This document shows positions 9,636 through 19,339 of a stretch of DNA of 64,000 nt, piece by piece; the stretch's first letter is position 1; each line of letters opens with the position of its first letter. The translations under genes and the position numbers were made by a program. This DNA is from Thalassomonas actiniarum (lineage in GTDB: Bacteria > Pseudomonadota > Gammaproteobacteria > Enterobacterales > Alteromonadaceae): positions 6,384,603 through 6,448,602 of the forward strand of contig NZ_CP059735.1 in NCBI RefSeq assembly GCF_000948975.2, written 5' to 3'. The notes beneath the pieces are model-generated. The model saw only the letters and a program-made list of their open reading frames with translations, did no database searches and was not told where the DNA came from.

Positions 9636-11768
9636 ATGGATACTTCTTCTCCCGGCGCAAAATTACAGTTTTGGCATCGTAAAACCCTGCCGTTATTGCT
9701 GCAATCGGAAGCAACCGAGTGCGGCCTGGCTTCGCTGGCAATGGTGGCGGGCTATCACGGCCATAAATCCGATTTGCTGGCAATGCGGCAAAAATTCAGC
9801 CTCTCCCTTGAAGGGGCGACCTTGCTCGATATCATGCATTTTGCCGAAAAGCTGGAGCTCACCTCCCGGCCGCTGCGCATCGAACTCGACGATATGCAGC
9901 ACCTGCAGACTCCCTGTATTTTACACTGGGATCTCAACCATTTTGTGGTGTTAAAGTCCGCCAACGCCAAAGGCATCGTCATTCATGATCCGGCATCAGG
10001 CGTCAGAAAATTAAAATATGAAGAAGTCTCCGGGCATTTTACCGGCATAGCGCTGGAACTGAGCCCGACCCAGGCTTTTGAACAAAAAGAGCCGCCGCCG
10101 TCACTGAAATTCAGTGATTTTTGGAGCAAGATCACCGGCTTGACTAAGTCGTTGACCCTGATTTTCACCCTGTCGCTGCTGATCCAGGTATTCGCCCTGG
10201 CCAGCCCCTATTATATCCAGCTGGTGGTGGATGACGTCATCCTTACCGGAGATACCTCGTTATTGACTGTACTGGCAATAGGCTTTTTCCTGTTGCTGCT
10301 GTTTGAAACCGTCACCAATGCCATCCGGCGGCTGTCCCTGATGCATTTTGCCAACTTAATGAGTATCCAGCTCGGGGCCAATTTATTCCATCACCTGATC
10401 CGTTTGCCGCTGCAATATTTTGAAAAGCGCCATATGGGGGACGTGGTTTCCCGCTTCGGCTCTTTGCAGGAAGTCAAAAGGCTGCTGACTACCGGGGTAA
10501 TAGAAACCATTATCGATGGCCTGATGGCGATGATCACCCTGGGCATGATCTTCTTTTACAGCCCGGCACTGTCGGCTGTGGTATTGGCTGCGGTCTGCCT
10601 CTATGCCCTGGTGCGTTTTCTCAGCTATAAACCGTACCGCGCCATCAGCGAGCAGGAAATCATTGCCCGCGCCGAAGAAAACAGCAACTTTATGGAAACC
10701 GTACGCGGCATCCAGACCATCAAGCTGTTCGGCTCGGAAGTGAAAAGGGAAGGCCAGTGGCAAAACCGTTTTGCCGCCGCCATCAACCAGAATATCCGTT
10801 TCGGCAATTTTGTGATTTCCTACGATGCCATCAACCGCTTCCTGTTTGGCGTTGAAAATATCGCGGTGATTTATCTGGCCGCCCACCTGGTGATCGACGG
10901 CGGTTTCAGTACCGGTATGCTGTTTGCCTTTATGGCCTATAAACGGCAATTTATCGACAAGATGGCGGCGCTGATCGAAAAAGTCATCGAATTTAAAATG
11001 CTGGGCTTACATTTCGAGCGTTTGGCGGATATCGCCCTGACGGAAAAAGAAGTGCTGCAGGAAGAGGATGCCAAGCCCCATAAGATCCAGGGGAAAATTA
11101 CCCTGGAAAATGTCTCCTTCAGCTACAGCGATGCCGGACAGGATGTGGTCAAAGACGTCAATATGCATATCAGTGCCGGTGAATCCGTGGCCATTACCGG
11201 GCCTTCCGGCAGCGGCAAATCCACCTTGCTGAAAATCATGCTCGGCTTAAACCAGCCACAGCAGGGCCAGGTGCTGATAGACGATATCCCGCTGCAACAA
11301 CTGGGACATAAGCAGTACCGCCAGCAAATCGCCGCGGTAATGCAGGATGATGAACTGTTATCCGGTTCGGTGGCGGACAATATCGCCTTCTTTGATACCC
11401 CGATAGATATGGAACACCTGGTGTATTGCGCCGAACTGGCAGCGATCCATGACGATATCAGCAATATGCCCATGGGCTATAACAGCCTCATCGGCGATAT
11501 GGGCTCGAGCTTATCCGGTGGACAAAAGCAACGTATTATCCTGGCACGGGCCTTATATAAGAAACCTAAGATCCTGTTTATGGATGAAGCCACCAGCCAC
11601 CTCGATACCCAGCTGGAATCGGACATCAATGACGCGGTTAAACGCCTGGATATCACCCGGGTGATCATCGCACACCGCAAGGAAACCATAGCCTCGGCAG
11701 ACAGGGAAATAAAGATCACCGAGCAGGAAAATAACGAAGCCCAGGCCAGTGAAAAGACAGAGAGTTAA
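9636..11768 (+). CDS. C39-peptidase ABC exporter for double-glycine leader peptides (CvaB/RaxB-like)
   Basis: 710-residue bifunctional transporter that cuts the leader from a peptide after Gly-Gly and exports the mature part. The N-terminal C39 domain has an apparently complete catalytic set: Cys29 (SEATECGLASLAM), His102 (LNHFVVL) and Asp118 (IHDPASG). Six transmembrane helices span about 165-430. The nucleotide-binding domain has Walker A GPSGSGKST near 526, signature LSGGQ, Walker B ILFMDEATSHLD and the H-loop IIAHR. An intact cysteine implies a real substrate, unlike HlyB-type proteins with dead peptidase domains. It follows the HlyD-like gene, and the likely substrate is the small gene at 11863-12060. 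Confidence 0.95.
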   Translation: MDTSSPGAKLQFWHRKTLPLLLQSEATECGLASLAMVAGYHGHKSDLLAMRQKFSLSLEGATLLDIMHFAEKLELTSRPLRIELDDMQHLQTPCILHWDLNHFVVLKSANAKGIVIHDPASGVRKLKYEEVSGHFTGIALELSPTQAFEQKEPPPSLKFSDFWSKITGLTKSLTLIFTLSLLIQVFALASPYYIQLVVDDVILTGDTSLLTVLAIGFFLLLLFETVTNAIRRLSLMHFANLMSIQLGANLFHHLIRLPLQYFEKRHMGDVVSRFGSLQEVKRLLTTGVIETIIDGLMAMITLGMIFFYSPALSAVVLAAVCLYALVRFLSYKPYRAISEQEIIARAEENSNFMETVRGIQTIKLFGSEVKREGQWQNRFAAAINQNIRFGNFVISYDAINRFLFGVENIAVIYLAAHLVIDGGFSTGMLFAFMAYKRQFIDKMAALIEKVIEFKMLGLHFERLADIALTEKEVLQEEDAKPHKIQGKITLENVSFSYSDAGQDVVKDVNMHISAGESVAITGPSGSGKSTLLKIMLGLNQPQQGQVLIDDIPLQQLGHKQYRQQIAAVMQDDELLSGSVADNIAFFDTPIDMEHLVYCAELAAIHDDISNMPMGYNSLIGDMGSSLSGGQKQRIILARALYKKPKILFMDEATSHLDTQLESDINDAVKRLDITRVIIAHRKETIASADREIKITEQENNEAQASEKTES

Positions 11769-11782
11769 TCGGGCTAAACGGG

Positions 11783-11824
11783 AAAAATTAAAAAACGGTC
11801 TTTACCACATTTAACAAGACCGTT
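11783..11824 (-). terminator. Terminator shared by the ABC exporter and leader-peptide genes
   Basis: AACGGTCTT and AAGACCGTT form a nine-base perfect stem between two convergent genes. On the minus strand the stem is followed by TTTTTTAATTTTT, an excellent U tract for the leader-peptide gene. On the plus strand the tail is weak. Confidence 0.75.
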
Positions 11825-11862
11825 GCCTTAATTGCAAATTCAAGCGACTGACCACCATAACA

Positions 11863-12060
11863 TTAAAATATGATTTGGTATTCAGTGGGTTTTTTCTTGG
11901 TCAGTAACCTGACATGCCTTCCCTGCATTTCAGGTATTTCAGGTGTTGCAGAGATTTCCGACAAGGTGCCGCCGGCAATTTTTGCGGTAAGCGCCATTGG
12001 CATAGTATGCAAATCCCTTGATAAATTCGCTAATTTCTTCTTATTAACTTTCAGTTCCAT
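11863..12060 (-). CDS. Double-glycine leader peptide, candidate substrate of the adjacent C39 exporter
   Basis: 65-residue precursor. A 31-residue basic leader opens MELKVNKKKLANLS and ends TAKIAGG, with Ile at -4 and Gly-Gly at -2/-1, the class II leader cleavage pattern. The predicted mature part is 34 residues (32-65): no cysteine, acidic first half (Glu 35, 41, 44), basic second half (Arg 48 and 51, Lys 55-57) and a hydrophobic C-terminus. A good Shine-Dalgarno (AAGGA, 7-base spacing), a promoter at 12114-12141 and a terminator just downstream support expression. It converges on the C39 ABC gene. No modification enzyme is nearby, so an unmodified bacteriocin, microcin or signalling peptide is plausible. 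Function is unproven. An antisense frame at 11870-12076 is less credible. Confidence 0.75.
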   Translation of the reverse strand: MELKVNKKKLANLSRDLHTMPMALTAKIAGGTLSEISATPEIPEMQGRHVRLLTKKKPTEYQIIF

Positions 12061-12113
12061 AACTCAATCCTTTTGATTTATTTTCATTCCTGTGCACCCG
12101 AAAGTGCCCCCAT

Positions 12114-12141
12114 AAAATAGCAATTAATCATCCAGAGTCAA
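12114..12141 (-). promoter_or_regulatory. Promoter of the leader-peptide gene
   Basis: On the minus strand TTGACT and TATTTT are separated by 16 bases, giving a transcript start about 45-50 bases before the peptide ATG. Confidence 0.55.
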
Positions 12142-12231
12142 GCCAGGGATATAACATTTTGTTTACTATTTATACAAGTTTTTGGCAGCTTTACTTGCCA
12201 GAGCAGAAAACGGAAAGTGGTAAAAGAAATA

Positions 12232-12256
12232 ACCGGCAGGTAAAATTTCCTGCCGG
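12232..12256 (-). terminator. Terminator of the ilvGMEDA operon
   Basis: CCGGCAGG and CCTGCCGG form a perfect eight-base stem 36 bases past the ilvA stop, followed on the minus strand by TTATTTCTTTT. Confidence 0.75.
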
Positions 12257-12291
12257 ATTAATGAGTTAATAAAGCTGGCAACCTAAATAAC

Positions 12292-13839
12292 TTAGCGGGT
12301 TAAAAACGCCTGATAGGCAGGGTTATTGGTTTCTTCCTGCCAGCTGTAGCCCAGGGCCTTAAGATGTTCAAAAAAGTCCTGCTCTTCTTCGGCTTTAACT
12401 TCAAAGCCTGCCAGTACCTGGCCAAAGGCGGCGCCATGGTTACGGTAATGGAACAGGGTAATATTCCACAGCTCCCCCAGGGTATCGAGAAACTGCTCTA
12501 ACGCTCCCGGATATTCAGGAAACTGGAAGCGGAAGATACGTTCGTTAACCGGCATAGGATTTTGTCCGCCGATCATATAACGTATATGTAACTTGGCCAG
12601 TTCATTGTCACTGAAATCGCGCACTTTGTATTGCGCCTGTTCCAGGATATCCGCCAGCTGCTGCCGCTCCTGCGCCCCGCTTAAGCGAATACCGACAAAG
12701 ATATGGGCTTTGTCGCTGCCAACATAGCGGTAATTAAATTCGGTGATCACCCGTCCCGCCAGCGCCTGGCAGAAACGGCGGAAGCTGCCTTTTTGCTCCG
12801 GAATAGTCACCGCAAAAACCGCTTCTTTCTGCTCCCCCAGTTCACAACGCTCAGACACATAACGTAAACTGTGGAAATTCATGTTGGCGCCGGATAACAC
12901 CGCCACCAACAACTCATCACCCGGACTTGTCTGGCAATACTTGTTTACCGCCGCCAGCGACAGCGCACCTGCCGGTTCGGCAATCACCCGGGTTTGTTCA
13001 AAAATATCTTTTATCGCCGCACAGATCTCATCGCTGTTCACCGTGATCACCTGATCGCAATAACGCCGGATCAGATCAAAGGTATGCTTACCGATGCGTT
13101 TCACCGCCACCCCGTCAGCAAACAGGCCCACCTGGTCAAGATCCACCGGGCCGCCCGCCGCCAATGCCGCCTGTAAGCAGGCAGAGTCTTCCGCTTCGAC
13201 ACCGATAATTTTGATGTCCGGGCGCAACTGTTTAAGATAAACCGCCATACCCGCCAGCAAACCGCCGCCGCCAACCGGCACAAACACCACATCGGCGTTG
13301 GGCTGCTGCTGTAATAACTCTTTGGCCACTGTGCCCTGACCGGCAATGACATCGATATCATCAAAAGGATGGATCAGGGTTTTCTGTTCTTCCCGGGCAA
13401 ATTTTAGCGAGGCCGCCTGGGCTTCATTAAAACTGCGGCCGATCAAACGCACTTCGGCGCCGAAACGCCGGACATTGTCGACCTTGATTTCCGGGGTAGT
13501 GATCGGCATCACGATCGTCGCCTTGATACCCAGCTTACTCGCCGACAGCGCCAGTCCCTGGGCATGGTTACCGGCAGAAGCCGCCACCACGCCATGGATA
13601 CATTCCTGCTCCGACAGATTGCTTAACTTGTTATAAGCACCACGCAGTTTAAAAGAATGTACCGGCTGCTGATCTTCCCGTTTGAGAAATATCTGGTTGT
13701 TTAACCGTGACGACAGTTTAGTTAATGGCGTCAGCTCGGTTTCAACGGCAATATCATAAACCGGCGCCAGCAAAATACGGCGCAGGTAATCCATATCCCC
13801 GCTGTCACCAGGGACCTGCACATCCTCGGCTTTAGTCAT
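12292..13839 (-). CDS. ilvA: Threonine ammonia-lyase, biosynthetic (IlvA)
   Basis: PLP enzyme converting threonine to 2-oxobutanoate, the first step towards isoleucine. From ATG at 13839 it is 515 residues, against 514 in E. coli. The frame stays open to 13908, but the extra 23 residues lie inside ilvD and match nothing in the family. The PLP lysine is in [10 protein letters not shown], the glycine-rich phosphate loop is [11 protein letters not shown], and two C-terminal ACT-like regulatory domains (from about residue 335) imply isoleucine feedback. The start overlaps the ilvD stop by eight bases (GATGACTAA), which suggests translational coupling. It is the last gene of the operon. Confidence 0.97.
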   Translation of the reverse strand: MTKAEDVQVPGDSGDMDYLRRILLAPVYDIAVETELTPLTKLSSRLNNQIFLKREDQQPVHSFKLRGAYNKLSNLSEQECIHGVVAASAGNHAQGLALSASKLGIKATIVMPITTPEIKVDNVRRFGAEVRLIGRSFNEAQAASLKFAREEQKTLIHPFDDIDVIAGQGTVAKELLQQQPNADVVFVPVGGGGLLAGMAVYLKQLRPDIKIIGVEAEDSACLQAALAAGGPVDLDQVGLFADGVAVKRIGKHTFDLIRRYCDQVITVNSDEICAAIKDIFEQTRVIAEPAGALSLAAVNKYCQTSPGDELLVAVLSGANMNFHSLRYVSERCELGEQKEAVFAVTIPEQKGSFRRFCQALAGRVITEFNYRYVGSDKAHIFVGIRLSGAQERQQLADILEQAQYKVRDFSDNELAKLHIRYMIGGQNPMPVNERIFRFQFPEYPGALEQFLDTLGELWNITLFHYRNHGAAFGQVLAGFEVKAEEEQDFFEHLKALGYSWQEETNNPAYQAFLTR

Positions 13840-15694
13840 CTGTGTCTCCGTCGAGCAATTTACGGTTACGCACCGCCCCTTTATCGGCACTGGTGGCCAG
13901 CATGGCATAATTTTTCAGGGCATAACTGATGGGACGCACCCGCGCTTGCGGCTGCCAGGCTTTTTTGCCTTTTGCCTGCATCTGAGCCCTGCGCTGCGCC
14001 AGCTCTTCATCAGAAAGTTGTAATGCAATTACCCGCTTGGGAATATCGATATGAATAATATCTCCCTGCTCAACCAGGCCGATAGCGCCGCCATCCGCCG
14101 CTTCGGGTGAAATATGGCCGATAGACAAGCCGGAAGTACCGCCGGAAAAGCGGCCGTCGGTGATCAAAGCACAGGCCTTGCCCAGGCCCATGGATTTCAG
14201 ATAAGTGGTCGGATACAGCATTTCCTGCATGCCCGGGCCGCCTTTGGGGCCTTCATAGCGGATCACCACCACTTCGCCGGCAACCACCTTACCCGCCAGT
14301 ATGCCTTCCACGGCATCTTCCTGACTTTCAAACACATGGGCCGGACCGGTGAAGGTTAAGTTCTCTTCCGCCACCCCGGCGGTTTTTACGATACAGCCAT
14401 CCAGGGCAATGTTACCGGATAATACCGCCAGTCCGCCTTCCTGGGAAAACGCATGTTCCCGGGTACGGATACAACCATTTTGGCGATCAATATCCAGGGT
14501 GTCATAGCGGCAGTCCTGGCTAAAGGCCTGTGTGGTACGGATACCGGCGGGACCGGCACGGTAGAAGTCTTTGATTTTGTCGTCCCGGGTTACGGCAACA
14601 TCATACTTTTCCAGTAACTCCGCCAGGCTGATACCCAGGACATTTTTTACCCCGGTATCGAGCAAGCCGGCACGTGCCAGCTCACCCAAAATCGCGACCA
14701 CGCCACCGGCACGGTGTACGTCTTCCATATGATATTGCTGGGTGGAAGGAGCCACCTTACATAAGTGCGGCACCTGGCGCGATAAACGGTCGATATCCGC
14801 CATGGTAAAGTCAATTTCCGCTTCATTGGCTGCCGCCAGTAAATGCAAAACGGTATTACTGGAGCCCCCCATGGCGATATCCAGACACATGGCATTTTCA
14901 AAAGCGATTTTATTGGCGATATTGCGGGGCAGGGCAGACTCGTCATCCTGCTGGTAATAACGTTTGGTTAAATTAACAATTTCTCGGCCAGCCTGTAAAA
15001 ACAACTGTTTCCGATCGGCATGGGTTGCCAGCATAGAGCCGTTGCCTGGCAGTGCCAGTCCAAGGGCTTCCGCCAGACAGTTCATGGAGTTGGCGGTAAA
15101 CATACCCGAGCAGGAGCCACAGGTAGGGCAGGCGGATCTTTCCACCTGATCGCTTTGTTCATCGGATACCGACGGATCTGCCCCCTGGATCATGGCATCC
15201 ACCAGATCTAACTTGATGATCTGATCCGATAACTTGGTTTTCCCGGCTTCCATCGGACCACCGGAAACAAAGATCACCGGGATATTCAGACGCATTGCCG
15301 CCATCATCATGCCCGGGGTGATCTTATCGCAGTTGGAGATACACACCATGGCATCGGCGCAATGGGCATTAACCATATACTCCACCGAGTCGGCGATAAG
15401 GTCCCTTGAAGGCAAACTATAAAGCATACCGCTGTGACCCATGGCGATACCGTCGTCCACGGCGATGGTATTAAATTCTTTGGCGACACCGCCTGCCTCA
15501 CTAATGGCACCCGCCACCAGTTGTCCCATATCTTTTAAATGCACATGCCCGGGCACAAACTGGGTGAAAGAGTTCACCACGGCAATAATAGGTTTGCCAA
15601 AGTCGTTGTCCGTCATACCGGTTGCACGCCAGAGAGCTCGGGCACCCGCCATATTGCGGCCCTGGGTAGAAGTTGCAGATCTTAATTTTGGCAT
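13832..15694 (-). CDS. ilvD: Dihydroxy-acid dehydratase (IlvD)
   Basis: Iron-sulfur enzyme that dehydrates 2,3-dihydroxy-3-methylbutanoate or -pentanoate to the keto acids of valine and isoleucine. 620 residues, close to the 616 of E. coli, aligned from [23 protein letters not shown]. Cluster-ligand cysteines are in CISNCDK and [12 protein letters not shown]. The substrate and Mg region [15 protein letters not shown] is conserved near the C-terminus. It lies 85 bases after ilvE and overlaps ilvA. Confidence 0.98.
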   Translation of the reverse strand: MPKLRSATSTQGRNMAGARALWRATGMTDNDFGKPIIAVVNSFTQFVPGHVHLKDMGQLVAGAISEAGGVAKEFNTIAVDDGIAMGHSGMLYSLPSRDLIADSVEYMVNAHCADAMVCISNCDKITPGMMMAAMRLNIPVIFVSGGPMEAGKTKLSDQIIKLDLVDAMIQGADPSVSDEQSDQVERSACPTCGSCSGMFTANSMNCLAEALGLALPGNGSMLATHADRKQLFLQAGREIVNLTKRYYQQDDESALPRNIANKIAFENAMCLDIAMGGSSNTVLHLLAAANEAEIDFTMADIDRLSRQVPHLCKVAPSTQQYHMEDVHRAGGVVAILGELARAGLLDTGVKNVLGISLAELLEKYDVAVTRDDKIKDFYRAGPAGIRTTQAFSQDCRYDTLDIDRQNGCIRTREHAFSQEGGLAVLSGNIALDGCIVKTAGVAEENLTFTGPAHVFESQEDAVEGILAGKVVAGEVVVIRYEGPKGGPGMQEMLYPTTYLKSMGLGKACALITDGRFSGGTSGLSIGHISPEAADGGAIGLVEQGDIIHIDIPKRVIALQLSDEELAQRRAQMQAKGKKAWQPQARVRPISYALKNYAMLATSADKGAVRNRKLLDGDTDD

Positions 15695-15779
15695 AGCTTT
15701 ACATGTCCATTTAAAAAATATTGGTTACATTAATGGGAAACTTTACCGGTATTTAACCGGAAAAGTTTCCCGCTTTTCT

Positions 15780-16709
15780 TTATTCGGTGACCGGCTCTAA
15801 CCAGCCCCATTTGTCTTCTGTAGTACCGTCGAAGATGCCGAAGAAGGCTTCTTGTAAGGCTTTGGTCACAGGACCACGGCTGCCGCTACCCACAGGTAAA
15901 CCGTCTACGGTTTTCACCGGGACGATTTCAGTGGCGGTACCTGTCATAAAGAACTCATCTGCCAGGTAAAGGGCTTCACGGGAGATAGTTTCTTCACGCA
16001 CTTCATAACCCAGCTCTTTTGCCAGCACGAATACCGCATCCCGGGTTAAGCCCTGAAGAATAGACGCCGTACCCGGCGGGGTATAAATGATGCCCTTGCG
16101 TACCAGGAATAAGTTTTGTCCCGCTCCTTCACTGATCTGGTTATTGACGTCCATGGCGATACCTTCGGTATAACCGTGACGGCCGGCTTCCATAGAAATC
16201 AGCTGAGATGACAAGTAGTTACCACCGGCTTTTGCCGCCGTTGGCATAGTATTCGGCGCTAAACGGTTCCAGCTCGATACCCCAACTTCAACACCGTTTT
16301 CGATGGCATCGGCACCTAAATAAGCTTCCCAGCTAAAGGCAGCGATCATTAAATCGGCCTTGGCATCGGCAGGCGGACGTAAGCCCATGCCGACATCCCC
16401 TAAAAAGGCCAGCGGGCGCAGGTAGGCTGCTTCAAGTTTATTTTTGGTGACGGCATCTTTACAGGCCTGCATCACCTCTTCCACGGTATAAGGGATATCC
16501 ATACGGTAGATTTTTGCGGAATCGAACAAACGTTCGATATGCTCTTGCAAACGAAAAATACAGGTGCCCTTATGGGTGTTATAGGCCCGGATCCCTTCAA
16601 ACACGGATGAACCATAATGTAATGCGTGGCTCATCACATGCACAGTAGCGTTCTGCCATGGAATGAGTTCACCATTAAACCATATGAGTTCAGCACTTAC
16701 TTTAGCCAT
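15780..16709 (-). CDS. ilvE: Branched-chain amino-acid aminotransferase (IlvE)
   Basis: Fold-type IV PLP transaminase carrying out the last step of isoleucine, valine and leucine synthesis with glutamate as amino donor. 309 residues, as in E. coli, with the expected opening AELIWFNGELIPWQNATVHVMSHALHYG split over the first 30 residues. The PLP lysine is in the AAKAGGNYLSSQL segment near residue 160. The glycine-rich GTATEIVPVKTVDG motif lies near 255. Fourth gene of the operon. Confidence 0.98.
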   Translation of the reverse strand: MAKVSAELIWFNGELIPWQNATVHVMSHALHYGSSVFEGIRAYNTHKGTCIFRLQEHIERLFDSAKIYRMDIPYTVEEVMQACKDAVTKNKLEAAYLRPLAFLGDVGMGLRPPADAKADLMIAAFSWEAYLGADAIENGVEVGVSSWNRLAPNTMPTAAKAGGNYLSSQLISMEAGRHGYTEGIAMDVNNQISEGAGQNLFLVRKGIIYTPPGTASILQGLTRDAVFVLAKELGYEVREETISREALYLADEFFMTGTATEIVPVKTVDGLPVGSGSRGPVTKALQEAFFGIFDGTTEDKWGWLEPVTE

Positions 16710-16752
16710 TTTCTTTTCCTAACGTTAAATTACAACACAACTGTTGTTTTTA

Positions 16753-17010
16753 TTATGCGCGACATTGCAGCGATGTGGTATTGTCAACCCTGATATCCCT
16801 GATGTCGAATAATTTATCCAATTGATGGTATAAATTGTCGATTGAGTTATCGCTGCGTACCGATATTTCGATCGCCAGTTCGTCCCCGGCCTCCTGGGGA
16901 AACATGGTCATGCCGGTGACGACAAAACCGCGGTAGCGGGTAACCTGCAACAATCTTTCCAGCACTGTGGGCTGATCCGATGCGGTGATCTTCAATGTAT
17001 GTTGGTTCAT
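16753..17010 (-). CDS. ilvM: Acetolactate synthase II small subunit (IlvM)
   Basis: 85-residue ACT-domain regulatory subunit of acetohydroxyacid synthase II. The ACT pattern is visible: NQHTLKITASDQPTVLERLLQVTRYRG early, then the beta-strand rich FVVTGMTMF. It follows ilvG, its catalytic partner, by 84 bases, as in enteric operons. The short length matches IlvM rather than the longer IlvH or IlvN. Confidence 0.94.
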   Translation of the reverse strand: MNQHTLKITASDQPTVLERLLQVTRYRGFVVTGMTMFPQEAGDELAIEISVRSDNSIDNLYHQLDKLFDIRDIRVDNTTSLQCRA

Positions 17011-17094
17011 CTTGTTAGCTCCTGGCCTGGTTGTAAAAGGTATTAGCAGGTGTTAAGGCCACAAAGGCCGGTATTTGCAATAAGTTCCTGTTCA

Positions 17095-18801
17095 TCAATG
17101 ACTCTCCATCATGTCGTCATTGGCGGTTTCCGGCGGTACCAGCGGCCAGACATTGTCACTGGCAGAAATTTTCACCTGCAGCAGATAAGCACCGTCATGG
17201 CTAAGCATTTCTTCGATGGCAGCAGATATTTCACTTTTTTTGCTGATCGCCCTGGCCTTGATATCAAAGGCACTTGCCAGGGTGACAAAATCCGGATTAT
17301 CCGATAAATCGGTTTCGCTGTATCTCTGTTCAAAAAACAGCTGTTGCCACTGGCGCACCATGCCCAGCTTGGCATTGTCGATCAGCACTATTTTCACCGG
17401 CAGACCATAACGTTTGATGGTGGAAAGCTCCTGGACATTCATCATAAAAGAGCCGTCGCCGGAAACGGCTATCACAGTATCCTGCGCCCGGCTGACCTGG
17501 GCGCCGATTGCCGCCGGTATACCAAAGCCCATGGCGCCCTGGCCGCCGCTGGTTAAAAAGTTACTCGGCCGGGAAAAAGCCATATGCTGCGCACTCCACA
17601 TCTGGTGCTGGCCGACATCTGTGGTCACCACAGTATTTTCCGGCATGACCCGGGATACCTGGTTTAAAAAAGCCGGGGCAAAGATCCCCTCACCGGGATG
17701 ATCATAATTCCAGCCAAAACTATCCTTCATATGCAGGCATTGCGTGCGCCATGACTCGATTTCCAGCGGCAGGCAACAGGCGGGTAAATTCACCTTTAAA
17801 TCTCCAAGCACCACGGCATCGGCAGCGCGCCGCTTGCTGATTTCCGCCGGGTCGATATCAAAGTGTATCACTTTGGCATCCGGGGCAAATTCCGCCAGTT
17901 TGCCGGTCACCCGGTCATCAAATCTTGCTCCTACCGCTACCAGCAAATCACATTGCTGTACCGCTAAATTGGCGGCCTTGGTGCCGTGCATGCCCAGCAT
18001 GCCCAGGTATGTATCGGTTTTCGGATCGACTGCCCCCAACCCCTTTAAAGTAGAAACGCTTGGCATGCCGCTGACTTCGATAAATTCACGTAATTGTGCA
18101 ACCGCACCCGCCATACCGACACCGCCGCCAACATACAATACCGGCTTTTTCGCCTGACTCAGCAACGCCAGGGCAGCACCGACATTGGCAGGTGCCTGAC
18201 TGGCCTTGTCCGCCTGCTGCCCGGCTGTTTTTAACACAGCAAGACTGCCGCTTTTCCCGGTCACCGCCGCCAATTGGATATCCTTGGGAATATCCACCAA
18301 CACCGGCCCCTGACGGCCCGACTGCGCCATATCAAAAGCCTGGTGCAACACATCTTCTAATTCGTTAACATCCTTCACCTGGAAACAGTGTTTGGTGCAG
18401 GCCAGCGACAAACCGATAATATCCACTTCCTGAAAAGCATCCGATCCCATGGCCTTGGTAGACACCTGGCCGGTAATGGCCACCACGGGAATGGAGTCCG
18501 ACATGGCATCGGCAAGGCCGGTGATCAGGTTAGTCGCTCCCGGTCCCGAAGTGGCAAAACATACCCCGACCTTACCGGCAGCACGGGCATAACCGACGGC
18601 AGAAAACGCCGCCCCCTGCTCATGACGGCAAAGATAGTGTTTCACTTCACTGTCGTACAAGGCATCATAAATCGGCATAATCGCGCCCCCCGGATAGCCG
18701 AAAACGTCTTCGACCCCGTGTTGCTGCAGTACCTGAAATAATAAGGATGCGCCGGTGAGCTGTTGTTCGTTTGCCATTTTGCTTGCCATGTCAGTTGCCA
18801 T
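17095..18801 (-). CDS. ilvG: Acetolactate synthase II catalytic subunit (IlvG)
   Basis: Thiamine-diphosphate enzyme joining pyruvate with pyruvate or 2-oxobutanoate, the committed step of branched-chain synthesis. 568 residues with the activating glutamate in [10 protein letters not shown], a FAD-binding middle domain, and the ThDP-Mg motif GDGSFMMN...N near residue 450. It aligns best with E. coli IlvG (for example [17 protein letters not shown] and the C-terminal NVWPLVPP). The frame is intact, unlike the frameshifted K-12 allele. First structural gene after the attenuator; two further in-frame ATGs at residues 5 and 9 leave the exact start open. Confidence 0.97.
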   Translation of the reverse strand: MATDMASKMANEQQLTGASLLFQVLQQHGVEDVFGYPGGAIMPIYDALYDSEVKHYLCRHEQGAAFSAVGYARAAGKVGVCFATSGPGATNLITGLADAMSDSIPVVAITGQVSTKAMGSDAFQEVDIIGLSLACTKHCFQVKDVNELEDVLHQAFDMAQSGRQGPVLVDIPKDIQLAAVTGKSGSLAVLKTAGQQADKASQAPANVGAALALLSQAKKPVLYVGGGVGMAGAVAQLREFIEVSGMPSVSTLKGLGAVDPKTDTYLGMLGMHGTKAANLAVQQCDLLVAVGARFDDRVTGKLAEFAPDAKVIHFDIDPAEISKRRAADAVVLGDLKVNLPACCLPLEIESWRTQCLHMKDSFGWNYDHPGEGIFAPAFLNQVSRVMPENTVVTTDVGQHQMWSAQHMAFSRPSNFLTSGGQGAMGFGIPAAIGAQVSRAQDTVIAVSGDGSFMMNVQELSTIKRYGLPVKIVLIDNAKLGMVRQWQQLFFEQRYSETDLSDNPDFVTLASAFDIKARAISKKSEISAAIEEMLSHDGAYLLQVKISASDNVWPLVPPETANDDMMESH

Positions 18802-19010
18802 AATATGCTTAAACTATTCACTTGTTATTCATCAATTTTTTAATGACCAAGTGTCCGCTGTTCACTCCAAAAAATAATCTTCATCTGCGTGTTATTGAAT
18901 ATTCAATTTGCGCCGCTAATCTTGCTGTTTGTACTTAAAACCTGCTTAGCCCTGCTGCCTCAATCGGGGCGGACATCCCGTCCCCTGTGATTTTCTTTGG
19001 CCCTGAAAGC

Positions 19011-19043
19011 AAAAAACCCCCGCTTCTTTCGAAACGGGGGTTT
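19011..19043 (-). terminator. Attenuator of the ilvGMEDA operon
   Basis: On the minus strand AAACCCCCG and CGGGGGTTT (short T/A-rich loop containing TTTCGAAAGAAG) are followed by six T, a textbook intrinsic terminator placed between the leader peptide and ilvG. Its 5' arm can instead pair with CGGGGGT at 19081-19087, inside the leader-peptide gene, which would form the antiterminator. Confidence 0.9.
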
Positions 19044-19066
19044 GGAATTCTGTATTTTGCTTTTCT

Positions 19067-19147
19067 TTAGCTCAACGAACACCCCCGCGACGATTTAATA
19101 ATCACCACGACGAGAATGTTAATAATCACTAAGCTAAGGTTTTGCAT
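19067..19147 (-). CDS. ilvL: IlvL leader peptide of the ilv operon
   Basis: 26-residue leader beginning MQNLSL and containing VIINILVVVII; 13 of 26 residues are Ile, Leu or Val. Its stop lies 24 bases before the attenuator stem. As in E. coli ilvL, stalling of the ribosome at these codons when charged branched-chain tRNAs are scarce would favour the antiterminator. The antiterminator strand overlaps the last third of the gene (19081-19087). It has no recognisable sequence similarity to enteric IlvL beyond composition. The rest of 18802-19339 is leader RNA and promoter region without another gene. Confidence 0.88.
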   Translation of the reverse strand: MQNLSLVIINILVVVIIKSSRGCSLS

Positions 19148-19339
19148 GTTTATTTAATTTTTCCGAAAATTTATTTGCATCAATTGCATCTATTTAAATT
19201 AGTACCACAGCTTCACGGCGCCTAGCAAGCTTTTTTATTGTTCATTTTTAATTCGCTTAAAAATCAAGCGCCCGCATTCGCGAAACAACACACAAGAGCT
19301 ACACTTGAATTTTAGGCTTGTGGCTAAAAATGGATTTTT

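Noticed and set aside
10383-10949. 188-residue minus-strand frame inside the ABC exporter
   Set aside because: Fully within the transmembrane region of an intact conserved gene; a codon-bias shadow.
11870-12076. 68-residue plus-strand frame opposite the double-glycine peptide gene
   Set aside because: No Shine-Dalgarno and composition typical of an antisense shadow; the minus-strand frame has promoter, ribosome site, GG leader and terminator.
13840-13908. Longer ilvA start inside ilvD
   Set aside because: The extra 23 residues have no counterpart in IlvA proteins, while ATG 13839 overlaps the ilvD stop in a standard coupling arrangement.
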